Positions 43,402-53,212 are shown, counted from the first letter of the stretch. The stretch: 64,000 bases of DNA from Lyngbya sp. HA4199-MV5 (GCA_019359375.1 JAHHHL010000037.1:1-64000), one strand, 5' to 3'. The notes: generated by a model from the letters alone, not told the origin. Made by a program: numbers and translations.

Positions 43402-44574
43402 TCAAAAAACGTCGGCTGGGTCGGCAGAGCGGAGTTTGCTGGAGGCGATCGCGGCGGATACGGTACACATCACAAGGGTCAACACAAAAACCGTGAGGGC
43501 AATGTCAGGACTCATGATGAGTTCCAGGCGGGTCAAGTTGCCCAGAAAGCCATATATCCAGACAGAAATGGCGAATCCCGGCAGAAACCCTAAAACGGCG
43601 AGAATCGTTGCTTCCTGAAAAATAATCATGAGCAGCGACGTGTTGGCGTAGCCCATTGCTTTAAGCGTGGCGTATTCCGCTAGATGATCATTGACATCGC
43701 TGTAAAGCACCTGATAGACGATCACCACGCCCACAATGAAGCCCATGATCGTGCCAAAGCTAAAGATAGGACCAACCGCCGTACTTTCTTGAAACGTCAA
43801 TTCTTTAGCAACTAACTCCTCGTGGGTGTATGCCTTCACTCCCGGCACGTGTTTTTCAATGCCTGCTTTCACGGCTTGAGGATTGGCATCGGCTGCTAAT
43901 GTCACCACACCCACGCTCACCTGATTCAGCAGGTTTTCACCAAAAATGTCTGCAAAGGTGGCTTCGCTCATGATCAGGTTGCCACTACCAAGAAAGAAGG
44001 AGTTGCCCAGATTGAACAGCCCTTCTACCGTGACGCGGCGATTGTTGAGCAAGGCAGTTACAGATCCGTTTTCGGTAAAAAGCTGAGGAATGGGACCAAA
44101 ATCGGGTTTTGCCTGTCGATCGAACAACACGCTATTGGGAATGGCGAGCCGCTGCTGTTGCTGAATCACGGCGGGTAGATCAAACACGGTTTGCGCTGGG
44201 TTAAAGGCATACACACGACCTTCAAAGGATTTTTTCTGCTCGGAGTACGCCCAGGAGGTTGGCGAAATATACAGTGGTGTTGTGGAAACTACCCCTTGAA
44301 CCGCTGCTGCTTGATAGAGACGAATGCGATCGAACCCGTTTGATCCTAAGAACTCGGTGCTGGGGTTGAGTAAAAACAAGTCTCCCTTCAGGCTTTGGGG
44401 TAAAGCTGTTGCGCCGCCTGTAAACAGCGACAGAAAACCTAACTGCATAAAAATCAACACATTGGCAAAGGAGATGCCACCCATTGCGACGGCTAACCGC
44501 ATTTTTTGATGGGAAAGTTGTGCCCAGGCAAGCGGACGCTGTGTTTGTAAGGTATGCAGTAGCGTTTTAAGCAT
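43402..44574 (-). CDS. devC: DevC-type ABC exporter permease
   Basis: 390 aa from ATG 44574 (MLKTLLHTLQTQRPLAWAQL); the upstream extension looks non-coding. MacB/FtsX-like layout: N-terminal helix (~28-48), a long periplasmic domain (~50-265), and three C-terminal helices. Marks include MRLAVAMGGISFANVLIFMQ, GSGNLIMSE and GFIVGVVIVYQVLYSDVNDHL. It pairs with DevA and the fusion protein DevB. Confidence 0.9.
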   Translation of the reverse strand: MLKTLLHTLQTQRPLAWAQLSHQKMRLAVAMGGISFANVLIFMQLGFLSLFTGGATALPQSLKGDLFLLNPSTEFLGSNGFDRIRLYQAAAVQGVVSTTPLYISPTSWAYSEQKKSFEGRVYAFNPAQTVFDLPAVIQQQQRLAIPNSVLFDRQAKPDFGPIPQLFTENGSVTALLNNRRVTVEGLFNLGNSFFLGSGNLIMSEATFADIFGENLLNQVSVGVVTLAADANPQAVKAGIEKHVPGVKAYTHEELVAKELTFQESTAVGPIFSFGTIMGFIVGVVIVYQVLYSDVNDHLAEYATLKAMGYANTSLLMIIFQEATILAVLGFLPGFAISVWIYGFLGNLTRLELIMSPDIALTVFVLTLVMCTVSAAIASSKLRSADPADVF

Positions 44575-44613
44575 CACTAAGAATCGTGGATTTATTGAGG
44601 TGTCATTCTGTGC

Positions 44614-44684
44614 GTAGGGGCGTGGCATGCGGTAGAAAGTCCTTGCCTTCGCCCAGAAACATCTGCCGCATGCCGCGCCCGTAC
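44614..44684. repeat. Inverted-repeat element, GTAGGGGC-ended (71 bp)
   Basis: The arms at 44614-44635 and 44663-44684 are inverted copies with about three mismatches (core GGCATGCGG). It lies between devB and devC. Ends resemble those of the elements at 51805 and 57343. Confidence 0.6.
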
Positions 44685-44800
44685 AACGAAAAGGCTGAGG
44701 TTGTCGAAGTGATCTAATTCACAAGTCTACGTGTTGGGATGGAGGCATCGCGTTGTGTGTAAACCTTGATCAGTGAATGGTTGCAGCGTTCAACTAACAA

Positions 44801-46114
44801 CTAATTTACTGCTGGCTGAGCGCTAATTGCTGTACGGTTTTCCATCGGCAACCTGACCCGCACCTGCATATTGGTGAAAGCGGCAACTTTGGGGTTGTCT
44901 TTAGGATCAATCCGAATTTTGACGGCAATGATGCGGGCATTGCTATCGGTAGTGGGGCTATTAACAGCGTTGGCATCCTGAAGCGATCGCCGTCCCACCT
45001 GCAAGCTAATATGGGCGATCGTGCCGTGGACTTCGCCTTTAAACCCACCATATTCGCTGGTGATGACGGCTCGTTGCCCAGTACGCACCTTACCCACGTC
45101 AATCTCCGAAATTTCAGCCGTGACGACCATTTGCTCCGTCCGCGCCAGTTCCATAATGCCCTGAGCAGTATTGACCTGTTCGCCAATGCGAGTGTTAATC
45201 CTGAGAATCTGTCCCGAAATAGGCGCACGCACCTGCACATCTTCAAGGAGTGCTTGACGCTGCTGGACGGCAATTTCAGCCTTTTCAAGCTGGGCGGCGG
45301 CAATTTGCAGATCAACCGGGCGCACTTCTCGCAGTTCGGCTAACCGGGCACGTTCTTGAGCGATTTCGGCAGGTAAGGTAGTGAGGGTTTGTTGTAATGC
45401 AGCCTGACGTTCTGCCAGGTCTGCCCGCGCCGTTTCCCATTCCCGTTGAGCAGTATCAAGGTCAGCACGGGCGATCGCGCCTTCTTGTTGTAATGCCTGT
45501 CGTCGTTGGTACGTTAAGGCAGCATTGCGGAGCGTTGCATTGGTACTGGCGATCGCCGCCCGTCGCTGCTGGGTTTCTGCCGCAAGCTGTGCCTCTAAAC
45601 GGGCGATCGTTGCTTGCTGGGCAAGGAGTTGCGCTTTTTTGGCTTCTCCTTGGCGCACTTTGGTCAGCGTCGCTTGCTGCAACCGCACATCGGCTCTCGC
45701 ATCCTGCACATCTGCCTGCCTGCGATCGATGCCTTGCAACAACGCAATCAACTGTCCCGACTGCACGCGATCGCCTTCTTGCACTAAGATCCGGTTCACG
45801 CGACTGTCTTGAGCATTGGGTACCGATAGCTTGATCACTTCTCCGTCTGGTTCCAGTCGTCCCAACGCCACAACCGCTGCCACCGGAGCCGCCTGTACTG
45901 AGGTTTTGTTGGAGGAGTCTAGATCGGACGCACCACAAGCCCCGCAAAGGCTGGCTATGCCCACAGAAATCATTAAGGTTTGCCATTGCCACATAACATT
46001 GCTCAATACCATTGCGACGCTTAGAATCAACTGTTTGCAGCATACGCAGGGTGCGAGGCTTCTGACCCTGCCAAAGCGCACGAACGTCGATCGCCATTGG
46101 TCATTCGCTTTCAA
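44801..46114 (-). CDS. devB: DevB-type membrane fusion protein (HlyD family)
   Basis: 437 aa as read; shorter starts (MVLSNVMWQWQ or MISVGIASL) are possible. A hydrophobic segment ends in LCGAC, maybe a lipobox. The mature part is HlyD-like: biotinyl-lipoyl half-motif (VNRILVQEGDRVQSGQLIALL), a long coiled coil rich in Gln/Ala/Arg (about 120-265), the second half-motif (VRAPISGQILRINTRIGEQV) and beta-barrel segments. It links DevC to an outer-membrane channel. It is divergent from the two-component pair at 46180 (65 bp). Confidence 0.9.
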   Translation of the reverse strand: MKANDQWRSTFVRFGRVRSLAPCVCCKQLILSVAMVLSNVMWQWQTLMISVGIASLCGACGASDLDSSNKTSVQAAPVAAVVALGRLEPDGEVIKLSVPNAQDSRVNRILVQEGDRVQSGQLIALLQGIDRRQADVQDARADVRLQQATLTKVRQGEAKKAQLLAQQATIARLEAQLAAETQQRRAAIASTNATLRNAALTYQRRQALQQEGAIARADLDTAQREWETARADLAERQAALQQTLTTLPAEIAQERARLAELREVRPVDLQIAAAQLEKAEIAVQQRQALLEDVQVRAPISGQILRINTRIGEQVNTAQGIMELARTEQMVVTAEISEIDVGKVRTGQRAVITSEYGGFKGEVHGTIAHISLQVGRRSLQDANAVNSPTTDSNARIIAVKIRIDPKDNPKVAAFTNMQVRVRLPMENRTAISAQPAVN

Positions 46115-46179
46115 TGACGTTGGTCATGATAGGAACCGAACGTGATGCTACAAAATAGGGAAAGCACGTTGATGGCTTA

Positions 46180-47439
46180 ATGACTTACCTGATTGGCAGT
46201 GGCATGAAGTACCGGATACAGCAGGAATATTCTGACCCTGACCACGCGCTGACCAGGACGATCGCCAGTCCTTCGGCATCGCTGCGCCAGGTGATGCGGT
46301 ATGCAGAATGGGTGCTACTGCTCATGATGACGCTGCTGTATGCGATCGAGCGGGTGTTTCCAGTGCCCTTTAGTGCAGAATCAGTTTTACCGAAAGCGAT
46401 CGCTTTTAACAGCCTCTTTTTGGGGTTGAGCTTTTGGTTTCCGATCGATCGACCCCTCTGGCAACGTCGCGTTTATATTGCGATCGAAATGGGGCTGGCT
46501 TTAGTGGCGAGTCTCATGGGTGTTGATTTCAGCATTCTGCTTTACTTCTTTCTCATCAAGAGCTGCTTTTTTCTCAGCCGCCGAGAAGTCATTTTGATCA
46601 TGCTGGTGGTGGGGGTAGGCTACTTAACCAGCGTGGTGGGCAACCTGCGTGAACTGCAACAACAGACGCTAGAGCAGCTTGCTAACGCCAATCAGTTAGG
46701 GCAGCTATTGAGTCCTTTACCTGTGCTGTCGTCAGCCCTGATTGAGTATGCAGGCATTAGCATCTTTGTCATTCTTTTAGGCTTTGTGATTGTGGCAGAA
46801 CGCCAGAGCCGCCAACGAGCAGAGGCGTTGGCACAGGAGGTAGAAATACTGGCTGCGACGGTAGAACGCACCCGCATTGCCCGTGAGATTCATGATGCGC
46901 TGGGTCATACGCTCACAACGTTGGGTGTGCAGTTAGAAGTAGCTCAGAAACTTCGTCAGCGGAACCCTGAGCAGGCGCTGGATGCGATCGATCGGGCGAA
47001 AAGCCTAACCGATCAATGCCTGGAAGATGTGAGATTGGCGCTACAGACCATCCATTCATCTACCTTTGACTTTAATCAGGCGTTGAACGTGTTGATTGAG
47101 CAGGCTAGTCAAAATCATGCTTTGATCATCACCACCGAAGTCAATCTACCGCCCCTATCGGTACAAACCAGTCAACAGCTTTATCGCATTGTGCAAGAAG
47201 GATTCACCAATATTCGCAAACATGCTGGGGCTGCTCACGTTTGTCTGCGGTTGACCACCAGCGACGATCGCATTCAGCTTACCCTCACGGATGACGGTAG
47301 AGGCTTTGACCCCGCTGCTGTCTACACAGGTCTGGGCTTACAGGGCATTCAGCAGCGAGTGAGCCTGTTATCGGGCGACTTCACTATCAAGAGCGCGATC
47401 GGCAAAGGGACTCAGCTTGACGTGAGTTTGCCCCGATGA
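46180..47439 (+). CDS. Sensor histidine kinase of the NarL/DesK type
   Basis: 419 aa. Four or five membrane helices (about 45-200), then a HisKA_3 phosphoacceptor region with the site His in RIAREIHDALGHTLTTLG (~233-250) and a HATPase with DDGRGFD and LGLQGIQQRVSLL. It phosphorylates the response regulator whose gene overlaps it by 4 bp (ATGA). The sensor part lacks a recognisable ligand domain, so it may sense a membrane signal as DesK does. Divergent from devBCA. Confidence 0.92.
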   Translation: MTYLIGSGMKYRIQQEYSDPDHALTRTIASPSASLRQVMRYAEWVLLLMMTLLYAIERVFPVPFSAESVLPKAIAFNSLFLGLSFWFPIDRPLWQRRVYIAIEMGLALVASLMGVDFSILLYFFLIKSCFFLSRREVILIMLVVGVGYLTSVVGNLRELQQQTLEQLANANQLGQLLSPLPVLSSALIEYAGISIFVILLGFVIVAERQSRQRAEALAQEVEILAATVERTRIAREIHDALGHTLTTLGVQLEVAQKLRQRNPEQALDAIDRAKSLTDQCLEDVRLALQTIHSSTFDFNQALNVLIEQASQNHALIITTEVNLPPLSVQTSQQLYRIVQEGFTNIRKHAGAAHVCLRLTTSDDRIQLTLTDDGRGFDPAAVYTGLGLQGIQQRVSLLSGDFTIKSAIGKGTQLDVSLPR

Positions 47440-48071
47440 TCAAGCTTCTACTGGCAGACGATCAGGTGCTTTTTCGACAAGGGTTAGCGGTTTTGCTTGC
47501 GTTAGAAACGGATCTGGAGATTGTCGGTGAGGCAAGCAATGGCAGAGAAAGCGTGGCGCTTGCCGACCAACTCCAGCCCGATGTAATTTTAATGGATGTA
47601 CGCATGCCGATCGCCGATGGTGTCAGTGCCACCCGTGAAATCCATCAACGCCATCCCCACATCCGGATTCTCGTGCTGACGACCTTTGACGAAGATGAGT
47701 ATGTCTTCAAAGCACTGCAAGTTGGAGCGGCAGGTTACCTCCTCAAAAACACGCCCTCAGAACAACTGGCTGCTGCTATTCGACTGGTGCATCAGGGTTA
47801 TAGTCAACTGGGTCCGACGATCGCCCCCAAAGTGTTTGCTCAACTTCAGCCGCCATCGTCTGAAGCCAAACAAGCTGTCAGTCTACTATTGAGCGATCGT
47901 GAACAAACCGTGCTGAAACTCTTGGGTGAAGGCAACAGCAACCGCGAAATTGCTCAACGCCTGCATCTCACTGAGGGGACGGTGAAAAATCACATCACGC
48001 GCATTTTGTGCCAGCTTGGCGTGCGCGATCGGGTGCAGGCAGCACTCTGGGCACAGCAACACCTGCGCTAA
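47436..48071 (+). CDS. NarL/FixJ-type response regulator
   Basis: 211 aa. Receiver domain (1-120) with LLADDQ, phospho-Asp 54 in ILMDVRMP, and Lys in YLLKNTPSEQL. The LuxR/GerE HTH (145-207) has LLSDREQTVLKLLGEGNSN and TEGTVKNHITRIL. It overlaps the kinase gene by 4 bp. The closest target by position is devBCA, transcribed away from it. Confidence 0.94.
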   Translation: MIKLLLADDQVLFRQGLAVLLALETDLEIVGEASNGRESVALADQLQPDVILMDVRMPIADGVSATREIHQRHPHIRILVLTTFDEDEYVFKALQVGAAGYLLKNTPSEQLAAAIRLVHQGYSQLGPTIAPKVFAQLQPPSSEAKQAVSLLLSDREQTVLKLLGEGNSNREIAQRLHLTEGTVKNHITRILCQLGVRDRVQAALWAQQHLR

Positions 48072-48259
48072 CAATCTGCGATCGTGTCGGCTCCTTCTTG
48101 CTGTTTGAGTTCTCTTGCTGTTTGAGTTAAAAATACGCTAGGGTGACGCGGAGAGCACATTACTTTCTGTGGGTGGATAGGCTCGATGTGCAGACCGCTG
48201 TCTATTCGCGGCATACTGGAGAAAGAAAGTCGCTTTTTAACGCGTCCAACGGGATTCAG

Positions 48260-48874
48260 ATGACTATGAAACGTAAACCCAGGAACTCAGGCTCTAGCTA
48301 CGATCGCGAGGTCGATCGCGACTACGATCGTGATTACGACAGCTACTCTGGTCCAGAAGCCTCCAAGCAAAAGCCAGCAAAAGCGTCGATCGCGGCGTTG
48401 TTCAACGCGACGGCTCTGGCAGTACTGGCGGGTGTTTTTATTCTAGGGATTGGCATTGGTCTTGGGTTTAGCTCTGTTTCCAGTTCTGGTGCAGGCAAGA
48501 TTGTGACTGACCTCGACCTGAGCCAGCGTGCGCCCAACCCCGAACTGTGCGCCCAGTTTGGTTCTGCTGCCATTACGATGGATGCGCGTGTTTTCGTCAC
48601 CCTGAATCCGCTAAACGTCTACATTTCTCAGCCCAGTACTCAACCAGGATGCGTGCTGCGTACCAACAACTGGTCGATCTTAGAACAGCGTGGTCTGGTG
48701 AAATCTGAGCAGGTGCGGGATTGCAAAAACCGCATGAACACCTTCGGCTTTACCGATGCGCTGGAGCGATCGCCCAGAATCGACTGCATCTATCAAAATG
48801 ATGCGGCGAAAAATCTCTTCCTGAACCAACCCGGCACAGGCGGCGCACCCAAACCAGAGAACGAGAAATACTAA
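48260..48874 (+). CDS. DUF3172 protein with one membrane helix
   Basis: 204 aa from ATG 48260; further in-frame sequence upstream looks non-coding. An N-terminal charged part carries a DR/DYD repeat (REVDRDYDRDYDSY) encoded by repeated HIP1-like CGATCGCGA units. One membrane helix (about 47-68; NATALAVLAGVFILGIGIGL) is followed by a soluble domain with FVTLNPLNVYISQP, PGCVLRTNNWSIL and RVDCIYQN-like RIDCIYQN. The family occurs in cyanobacteria and plastids; function unknown. Confidence 0.82.
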   Translation: MTMKRKPRNSGSSYDREVDRDYDRDYDSYSGPEASKQKPAKASIAALFNATALAVLAGVFILGIGIGLGFSSVSSSGAGKIVTDLDLSQRAPNPELCAQFGSAAITMDARVFVTLNPLNVYISQPSTQPGCVLRTNNWSILEQRGLVKSEQVRDCKNRMNTFGFTDALERSPRIDCIYQNDAAKNLFLNQPGTGGAPKPENEKY

Positions 48875-49197
48875 GGAACGAGAATTTAATAACACCGAAT
48901 TTTGTAGGATGTGTATAGCCTTCGGCATGGCTTCGCTAAAGGCGCTAGCCGTAACGCATCACCTCTAGGCTTTGATGCGTTACGCAAGCTTTTCTTCTAT
49001 GCCGGAACGGCTATACGGCATCCTACGCAGAATTTCACGTTATTTAATCCACAATCCTAAACGGCGGTAGTGTTTCAAACGTGTGGTTGGCGCTCCGTAG
49101 TGGGGGAGTTACGTGTAAAGTCCCTACAGAAATCGTGAGCGCTCTTTTTGTCAATGACGCTCTGCGAATGGGGTTGCACAACCAGACGCAACCACCA
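48875..49197. other. Intergenic region with a hairpin element
   Basis: 323 bp between the DUF3172 gene and the convergent AMIN-protein gene. It holds the inverted-repeat element 48904-49026; the remainder shows no gene. Confidence 0.5.
48904..49026. repeat. Long inverted-repeat element with nested hairpin (123 bp)
   Basis: Outer arms start GTAGGATG and end CATCCTAC, each with TATAGCC/GGCTATA next to it. A perfect 12-bp inner stem CGTAACGCATCA (48950-48961) / TGATGCGTTACG (48973-48984) has an 11-nt loop. Non-autonomous element or strong terminator for the convergent genes. Confidence 0.7.
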
Positions 49198-51618
49198 CTA
49201 CTCAAAACTCCGCAAATCTTGGGTCAAACGTACCTGCACAACCTGTCCTGGTTGAATAGCAGCAGGCTTAGGGGCGGTTATCAAAGTAGCAGCGGCTCCA
49301 GCAGCGGCTCCACCAAGCGCTCCCAGACCAGCCGAACCACTGACGGCTCCCAGCACACCCCCTGCCACTAACCCAATGCCAGAATTCACCGCCAGATTGT
49401 TGCCTTGCACTTTGCGGCTGCCGTCTAGCGTGCCCGATTGAGCGGTGAGGGGAATCGTGCGTCCGGCGATCGCGATCGCCTGCGTCACAAACTGGCTACC
49501 GCTGGTGGTGGTTTCAAACCGTCCCGTTACAGCGCTGCCAGCGGGTGCCAGGAGGTTGCCAGTCGCATCCCGCAATTCTGTAAGCAATACTAGAATTTCT
49601 TGCTGCGGGCGATCGGTCTGTAGCATGAGCGTTGCATCACCGGGATAGCGCAGATTGAGCACCGTGCCAGCCGGTAACAACACGTCTGGAGCGGTCGGCT
49701 TCAATGCTTGGCGCACACCCTGCGAAGTGGTGACACCATTGAGCGGTTGGCTTGCCCTTGCAGCAAGGTCTTTCGCAGGCAACGGTTGACCAAATTCAAC
49801 GATCGCAGTCGGTGACGTTTCAGCAGGTGGTTGCCTGATGGTATTGGCATCGTACCCTGGCGCTACCGTTGGCGATGGTGCAGCCGCTTGCGGCATGGGT
49901 GTTTGCAAGGGCATGACATTCAGAGGCGGCGCGAGGTTTGCGCTTGCGGTAGACTGCCGAATCGTATTTGCGTCGTAGGAAGTTTGTGCTGGTTGAAGGG
50001 GCGCGATCGTAGGAGTGACTGACTGTTGCAACGGGGGTGCTGGCTGCAACGGTGGCACACTCACAGGAGGCTCGATCGACGCATTTGGAGCAAAGATCGA
50101 AATCGGTGCCGTTTCAGCAGGTGATACGCCATTTGCTAGTCCCAAGTTGGGAGTGCCTACCCGAATCGGTGGAGGGACGCTGACACTCGGTTGGGCACTG
50201 GCAGCAGCGGGTATGCCAGCAGATGGGACATCAAAAGAAGCTTCAGGCGAGCGTTGCGGAGTTCTGACCGAAGCCTCAGGAGTGTTAGTTACCTTGGGAG
50301 GCGCACTCAAACCGTTAAGCGGCGGTACGCTGACGCTCGGTGATACGGTCGGAGCCGCTGCTACCGTAGTTGGTATCTCTGCCCCAGACAATCGCCCTGA
50401 AGTAGACACATTGGATGGTTGAACGATCGATGGGCTTGTCGATCGACCCGCGATCGGAGGAGCCATTGCCGCCTCTAGTTTTGTTGTGGCGGGTGAGCGA
50501 GTACCACTAGAGGGTGCAACCTGGGTCACGGGCTGGGAGTTTGCAGACGGTGTGGTCGGTTGGGTGGCAGCGGGCGGTTGAGGCGACATATTTGAAGCAG
50601 TCGAGAGCGACCCTGGCACTGGCACCGCGATCGCTACGCCATTCTGGGTATCGACCGCTAGATTCGGATCAACGGGCGTAGTCGCTGTGGGTGGCAGTGG
50701 CGTGACTGTTTGCGACGCAACCGTGGGTGGCGATGGCAGCACAGGCGCTAATGCTACAGGTTGGGAAGACGCAGAGGTGGGTGAGGTCGGTGTAAGGGCT
50801 GGTGGAGGCGAGGCGATCGCCCCTGGTGCTGGTGCCAGATCAGGAACCGTAACCGCAGGCTTACGATCGCCTTGAATCTTTGCGGTCGGGCTGTTTGCGG
50901 CGACTGGAGCAGGTGCAGCAGGCTTTGAAGGCGTATTGCTTCCAGAAACCGACGCTGGAGAGGGCGCGATTGGGGCTTCGGCACGAGTCGGCTTAGAGGG
51001 CGCGATCGAGGGCTTGGTTTCTACTGGCTTGGGGTCGCGGGCAGCAGGCGTTTTGGTAACAGGGGCAGGCACCGTTGGACGTGACAGAGTAGCGGACGGA
51101 TTCACCCTGACTGTATTTGCAGCAAGCGACTTTGTAATGAGTGGTTGCAGCACCCATCGAGCGTTGCCAGACGGAGCCGTTCCACTACCAACCTTTTCCA
51201 GCTTCACCTGTCCCGGTGCCAGGGAAACGCCGGGTGAAATTTCCATCACAATGCGGGTCAGCCCCGGCTCAAACTGAGACACCCGAATCTGACGAACGGC
51301 ACCCGCATAAGTTTGTTGAGCGCTGACAGAGCCAACAGCCGTACCGGGAAGATCGAGCACAATGCGGGCGGGCTGCGCCATGAGAAAGTAGCGGGGCGTT
51401 GTGCCGTCTTTGACCGTAATTTCGAGCTGGTTGGCGGCTGGGTCAAAGCTCCAGTTGGTAAGAGAGGCTGCTTGCACCGAAAGAACCGTCGCTTCAGCCA
51501 TCACGGCACCGATTGCTCCTAAGGCAACCGTTACCAACCGTTTCACACTCGATCGCTGGTTCACAAGCCGTCTCACTTTGGGATGAACATCTGAGTCAAA
51601 TTTCTGGCTTTGCATCAC
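49198..51618 (-). CDS. AMIN-domain envelope protein with long Pro-rich linker
   Basis: 806 aa. A signal sequence (about 25-50) precedes an AMIN domain (about 52-145; WSFDPAANQLEITVKDG, ARIVLDLPGT, RVSQFEPGLTRIVMEI). AMIN domains target proteins to peptidoglycan or the septum/secretin. Residues ~165-620 are a Pro/Ser/Thr/Ala-rich linker with repeated SVPPL and two exact YDANTIRQ copies (~547 and ~588). The C-terminal ~160 residues (PAGTVLNLRYPGDATL on) resemble a TrbI/VirB10-like beta domain with a Gly/Ala hydrophobic stretch (~740-775) and end in VRLTQDLRSF. A cell-wall-spanning role is likely. Converges with DUF3172. Confidence 0.8.
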   Translation of the reverse strand: MMQSQKFDSDVHPKVRRLVNQRSSVKRLVTVALGAIGAVMAEATVLSVQAASLTNWSFDPAANQLEITVKDGTTPRYFLMAQPARIVLDLPGTAVGSVSAQQTYAGAVRQIRVSQFEPGLTRIVMEISPGVSLAPGQVKLEKVGSGTAPSGNARWVLQPLITKSLAANTVRVNPSATLSRPTVPAPVTKTPAARDPKPVETKPSIAPSKPTRAEAPIAPSPASVSGSNTPSKPAAPAPVAANSPTAKIQGDRKPAVTVPDLAPAPGAIASPPPALTPTSPTSASSQPVALAPVLPSPPTVASQTVTPLPPTATTPVDPNLAVDTQNGVAIAVPVPGSLSTASNMSPQPPAATQPTTPSANSQPVTQVAPSSGTRSPATTKLEAAMAPPIAGRSTSPSIVQPSNVSTSGRLSGAEIPTTVAAAPTVSPSVSVPPLNGLSAPPKVTNTPEASVRTPQRSPEASFDVPSAGIPAAASAQPSVSVPPPIRVGTPNLGLANGVSPAETAPISIFAPNASIEPPVSVPPLQPAPPLQQSVTPTIAPLQPAQTSYDANTIRQSTASANLAPPLNVMPLQTPMPQAAAPSPTVAPGYDANTIRQPPAETSPTAIVEFGQPLPAKDLAARASQPLNGVTTSQGVRQALKPTAPDVLLPAGTVLNLRYPGDATLMLQTDRPQQEILVLLTELRDATGNLLAPAGSAVTGRFETTTSGSQFVTQAIAIAGRTIPLTAQSGTLDGSRKVQGNNLAVNSGIGLVAGGVLGAVSGSAGLGALGGAAAGAAATLITAPKPAAIQPGQVVQVRLTQDLRSFE

Positions 51619-52227
51619 TTTGGGCTGAACCTATCCAACACATCTAGCGTACGGCTGTTCTAGCGTTAAGATCTGGCTTTAAGGATAGTCGCAACTGGAG
51701 CTTTTAGCCATCAACTTACACCCTTTCATGAAGAAGTAGCAGCCATTGCTCCTTGATTTTTTGCATTTATTAAAGAACGAAAACAAAATAAAACCGATAA
51801 TTTTGTAGGGACTTAGATTCGATCGAAAGCCTTTGCCATCACCGAAAGCATACCTGCCGTAGCTTGCTTCCCGTAGGGTATGCTAAGCCCCTACGATTGA
51901 ATTTGCCGATGTTATTTAATTGCATGATCCTAAGCTGTTTTCGTTTGCATAAGCCACATCAAAGAGTGTGAGTGGCTCGTTCATGGACGCGAGCGAGACG
52001 CTCGCACTACCGATAAATTCTGATCTAGAAATCTTCTGATTAGAAATCACCTCAAACCAACTTCAACCTGGAACACACACTGACCTTCGCCTTATTAGCA
52101 GATCATAAACAACGTCCATTTAGGGTCTGCACCCAAATTCCCCTTTATCATGGCACCAGGGGTAGGGGTTAGCTACGTTATTCACAAAATTTATCCATAG
52201 CAGCATTTTGCTCTTAACAGAACCGAC
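51619..52227. other. Intergenic region with a GTAGGG-ended repeat
   Basis: 609 bp upstream of the AMIN gene and downstream of DUF1802. It holds the repeat at 51805-51894; elsewhere no ORF, tRNA or convincing promoter was recognised. Confidence 0.5.
51805..51894. repeat. Dispersed inverted-repeat element, copy 1
   Basis: Ends GTAGGGACTTAG and CTAAGCCCCTAC are inverted copies with one mismatch; inner GCATACC and GGGTATGC also pair. The 47 bp at 51852-51898 match 57390-57436 with a single difference, so this is a dispersed family. Confidence 0.75.
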
Positions 52228-52839
52228 TTACCGTGCCACGATCGCCCGCATTGCCTCTCGCTGAACGTCGTAGTCCACATTACCCAGCACGGGCAAGCTC
52301 TCTGAGAATGCCTGCATCAGGTTGAGCTGCCGTGCGATTGTCTGCGTCAAATCGAGCCAGGATTTGCAACCACCATAGGCAGCGTCATACGGAAGCAACT
52401 GCGGCTGAGGCAGTGTATAAACTCGCAGCAAAAGAACCTCTAAAGGCTGGCTTGGTTTCCACTTCAATCGCTCTGCCACAAACGCTTCAGTCCAGATGTG
52501 AAACGGGAGCAATGCTGCCACCGTTGCCGTATCGCTCACCTGAACGCGATCGGTGATGTGTGCCCATGAACCAAGGCGAACCGTTTCTGGATGCCAACCC
52601 GGTGCAACCGATACCATCGCATCCGCGTATTTTGGCTTCACCAGGTGCGATCGCTGATGCTCGTAGGTGGGATACAGCCAGACGCGATCGTGGGCGATCG
52701 TAAACGTGCCGCCTGCTTCACGAATGCCCCCTTTTCGCAGCAGCACGATCGTCTCACCCTGTTCCAGCGCGTCTACAGCAACCCGCCATTCTTTCAACGC
52801 ATGGGTTACGGGCAGCGTTCTTGAGTCTGCATCTAGCAT
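52228..52839 (-). CDS. DUF1802 family protein
   Basis: 203 aa from ATG 52839; a TTG at 52881 with a good GGGAGAG upstream would add 14 residues and overlap the preceding gene. DUF1802 marks: HALKEWRVAVDALEQGETIV, LLRKGGIREAGGTF, LYPTYEHQRSHLVKP, and a C-terminal PYDAAYGGCKSWL. Soluble. The family is known mostly from cyanobacteria and related bacteria; no function assigned. It follows the next gene (52859) on the same strand. Confidence 0.82.
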   Translation of the reverse strand: MLDADSRTLPVTHALKEWRVAVDALEQGETIVLLRKGGIREAGGTFTIAHDRVWLYPTYEHQRSHLVKPKYADAMVSVAPGWHPETVRLGSWAHITDRVQVSDTATVAALLPFHIWTEAFVAERLKWKPSQPLEVLLLRVYTLPQPQLLPYDAAYGGCKSWLDLTQTIARQLNLMQAFSESLPVLGNVDYDVQREAMRAIVAR

Positions 52840-52858
52840 CTCACCGATCTCGTATGCT

Positions 52859-53212
52859 TTACTGTTCAAAAATTTTGGCAAGAAACTCTCCCGCCACCAT
52901 CACAAAGGGAAAGAGAATGCCTGCAATGCCGATCGATCCCGCAAATTGTCCTAAGAGGCTGAGCAACGTTTTATTGCCGCTAGCCGCCCGCTCATTTGTG
53001 AGGGCGACAAACCGAGAACTGCCGCCTAACAGCAGCGCTCCACCGATGCCCAGCGGAATGCTGAGACCAAACCAGAACTTGAGCCGATCGCCCGGTTGAA
53101 TAGCTCCTAACCACGGCAGTACGAGAAAACTGACAATTTCAATGACGATCCACAGACCCAGCCCTCTGAGAAAATCTCTCCGCAACAGGTCATCAAAAGA
53201 AAAATTACTCAT
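52859..53212 (-). CDS. Small membrane protein of unknown function
   Basis: 117 aa with three hydrophobic stretches (about 17-37, 45-64 and 90-112). It starts MSNFSFDDLLRRDFLRGLG. I do not recognise the family. It is upstream of and possibly co-transcribed with the DUF1802 gene. Confidence 0.68.
   Translation of the reverse strand: MSNFSFDDLLRRDFLRGLGLWIVIEIVSFLVLPWLGAIQPGDRLKFWFGLSIPLGIGGALLLGGSSRFVALTNERAASGNKTLLSLLGQFAGSIGIAGILFPFVMVAGEFLAKIFEQ

Noticed and set aside
42602-43468. Longer DevA with ~53 extra N-terminal residues
   Set aside because: The extension is translated heptamer repeat; ATP-binding homology starts at the ATG at 43309.
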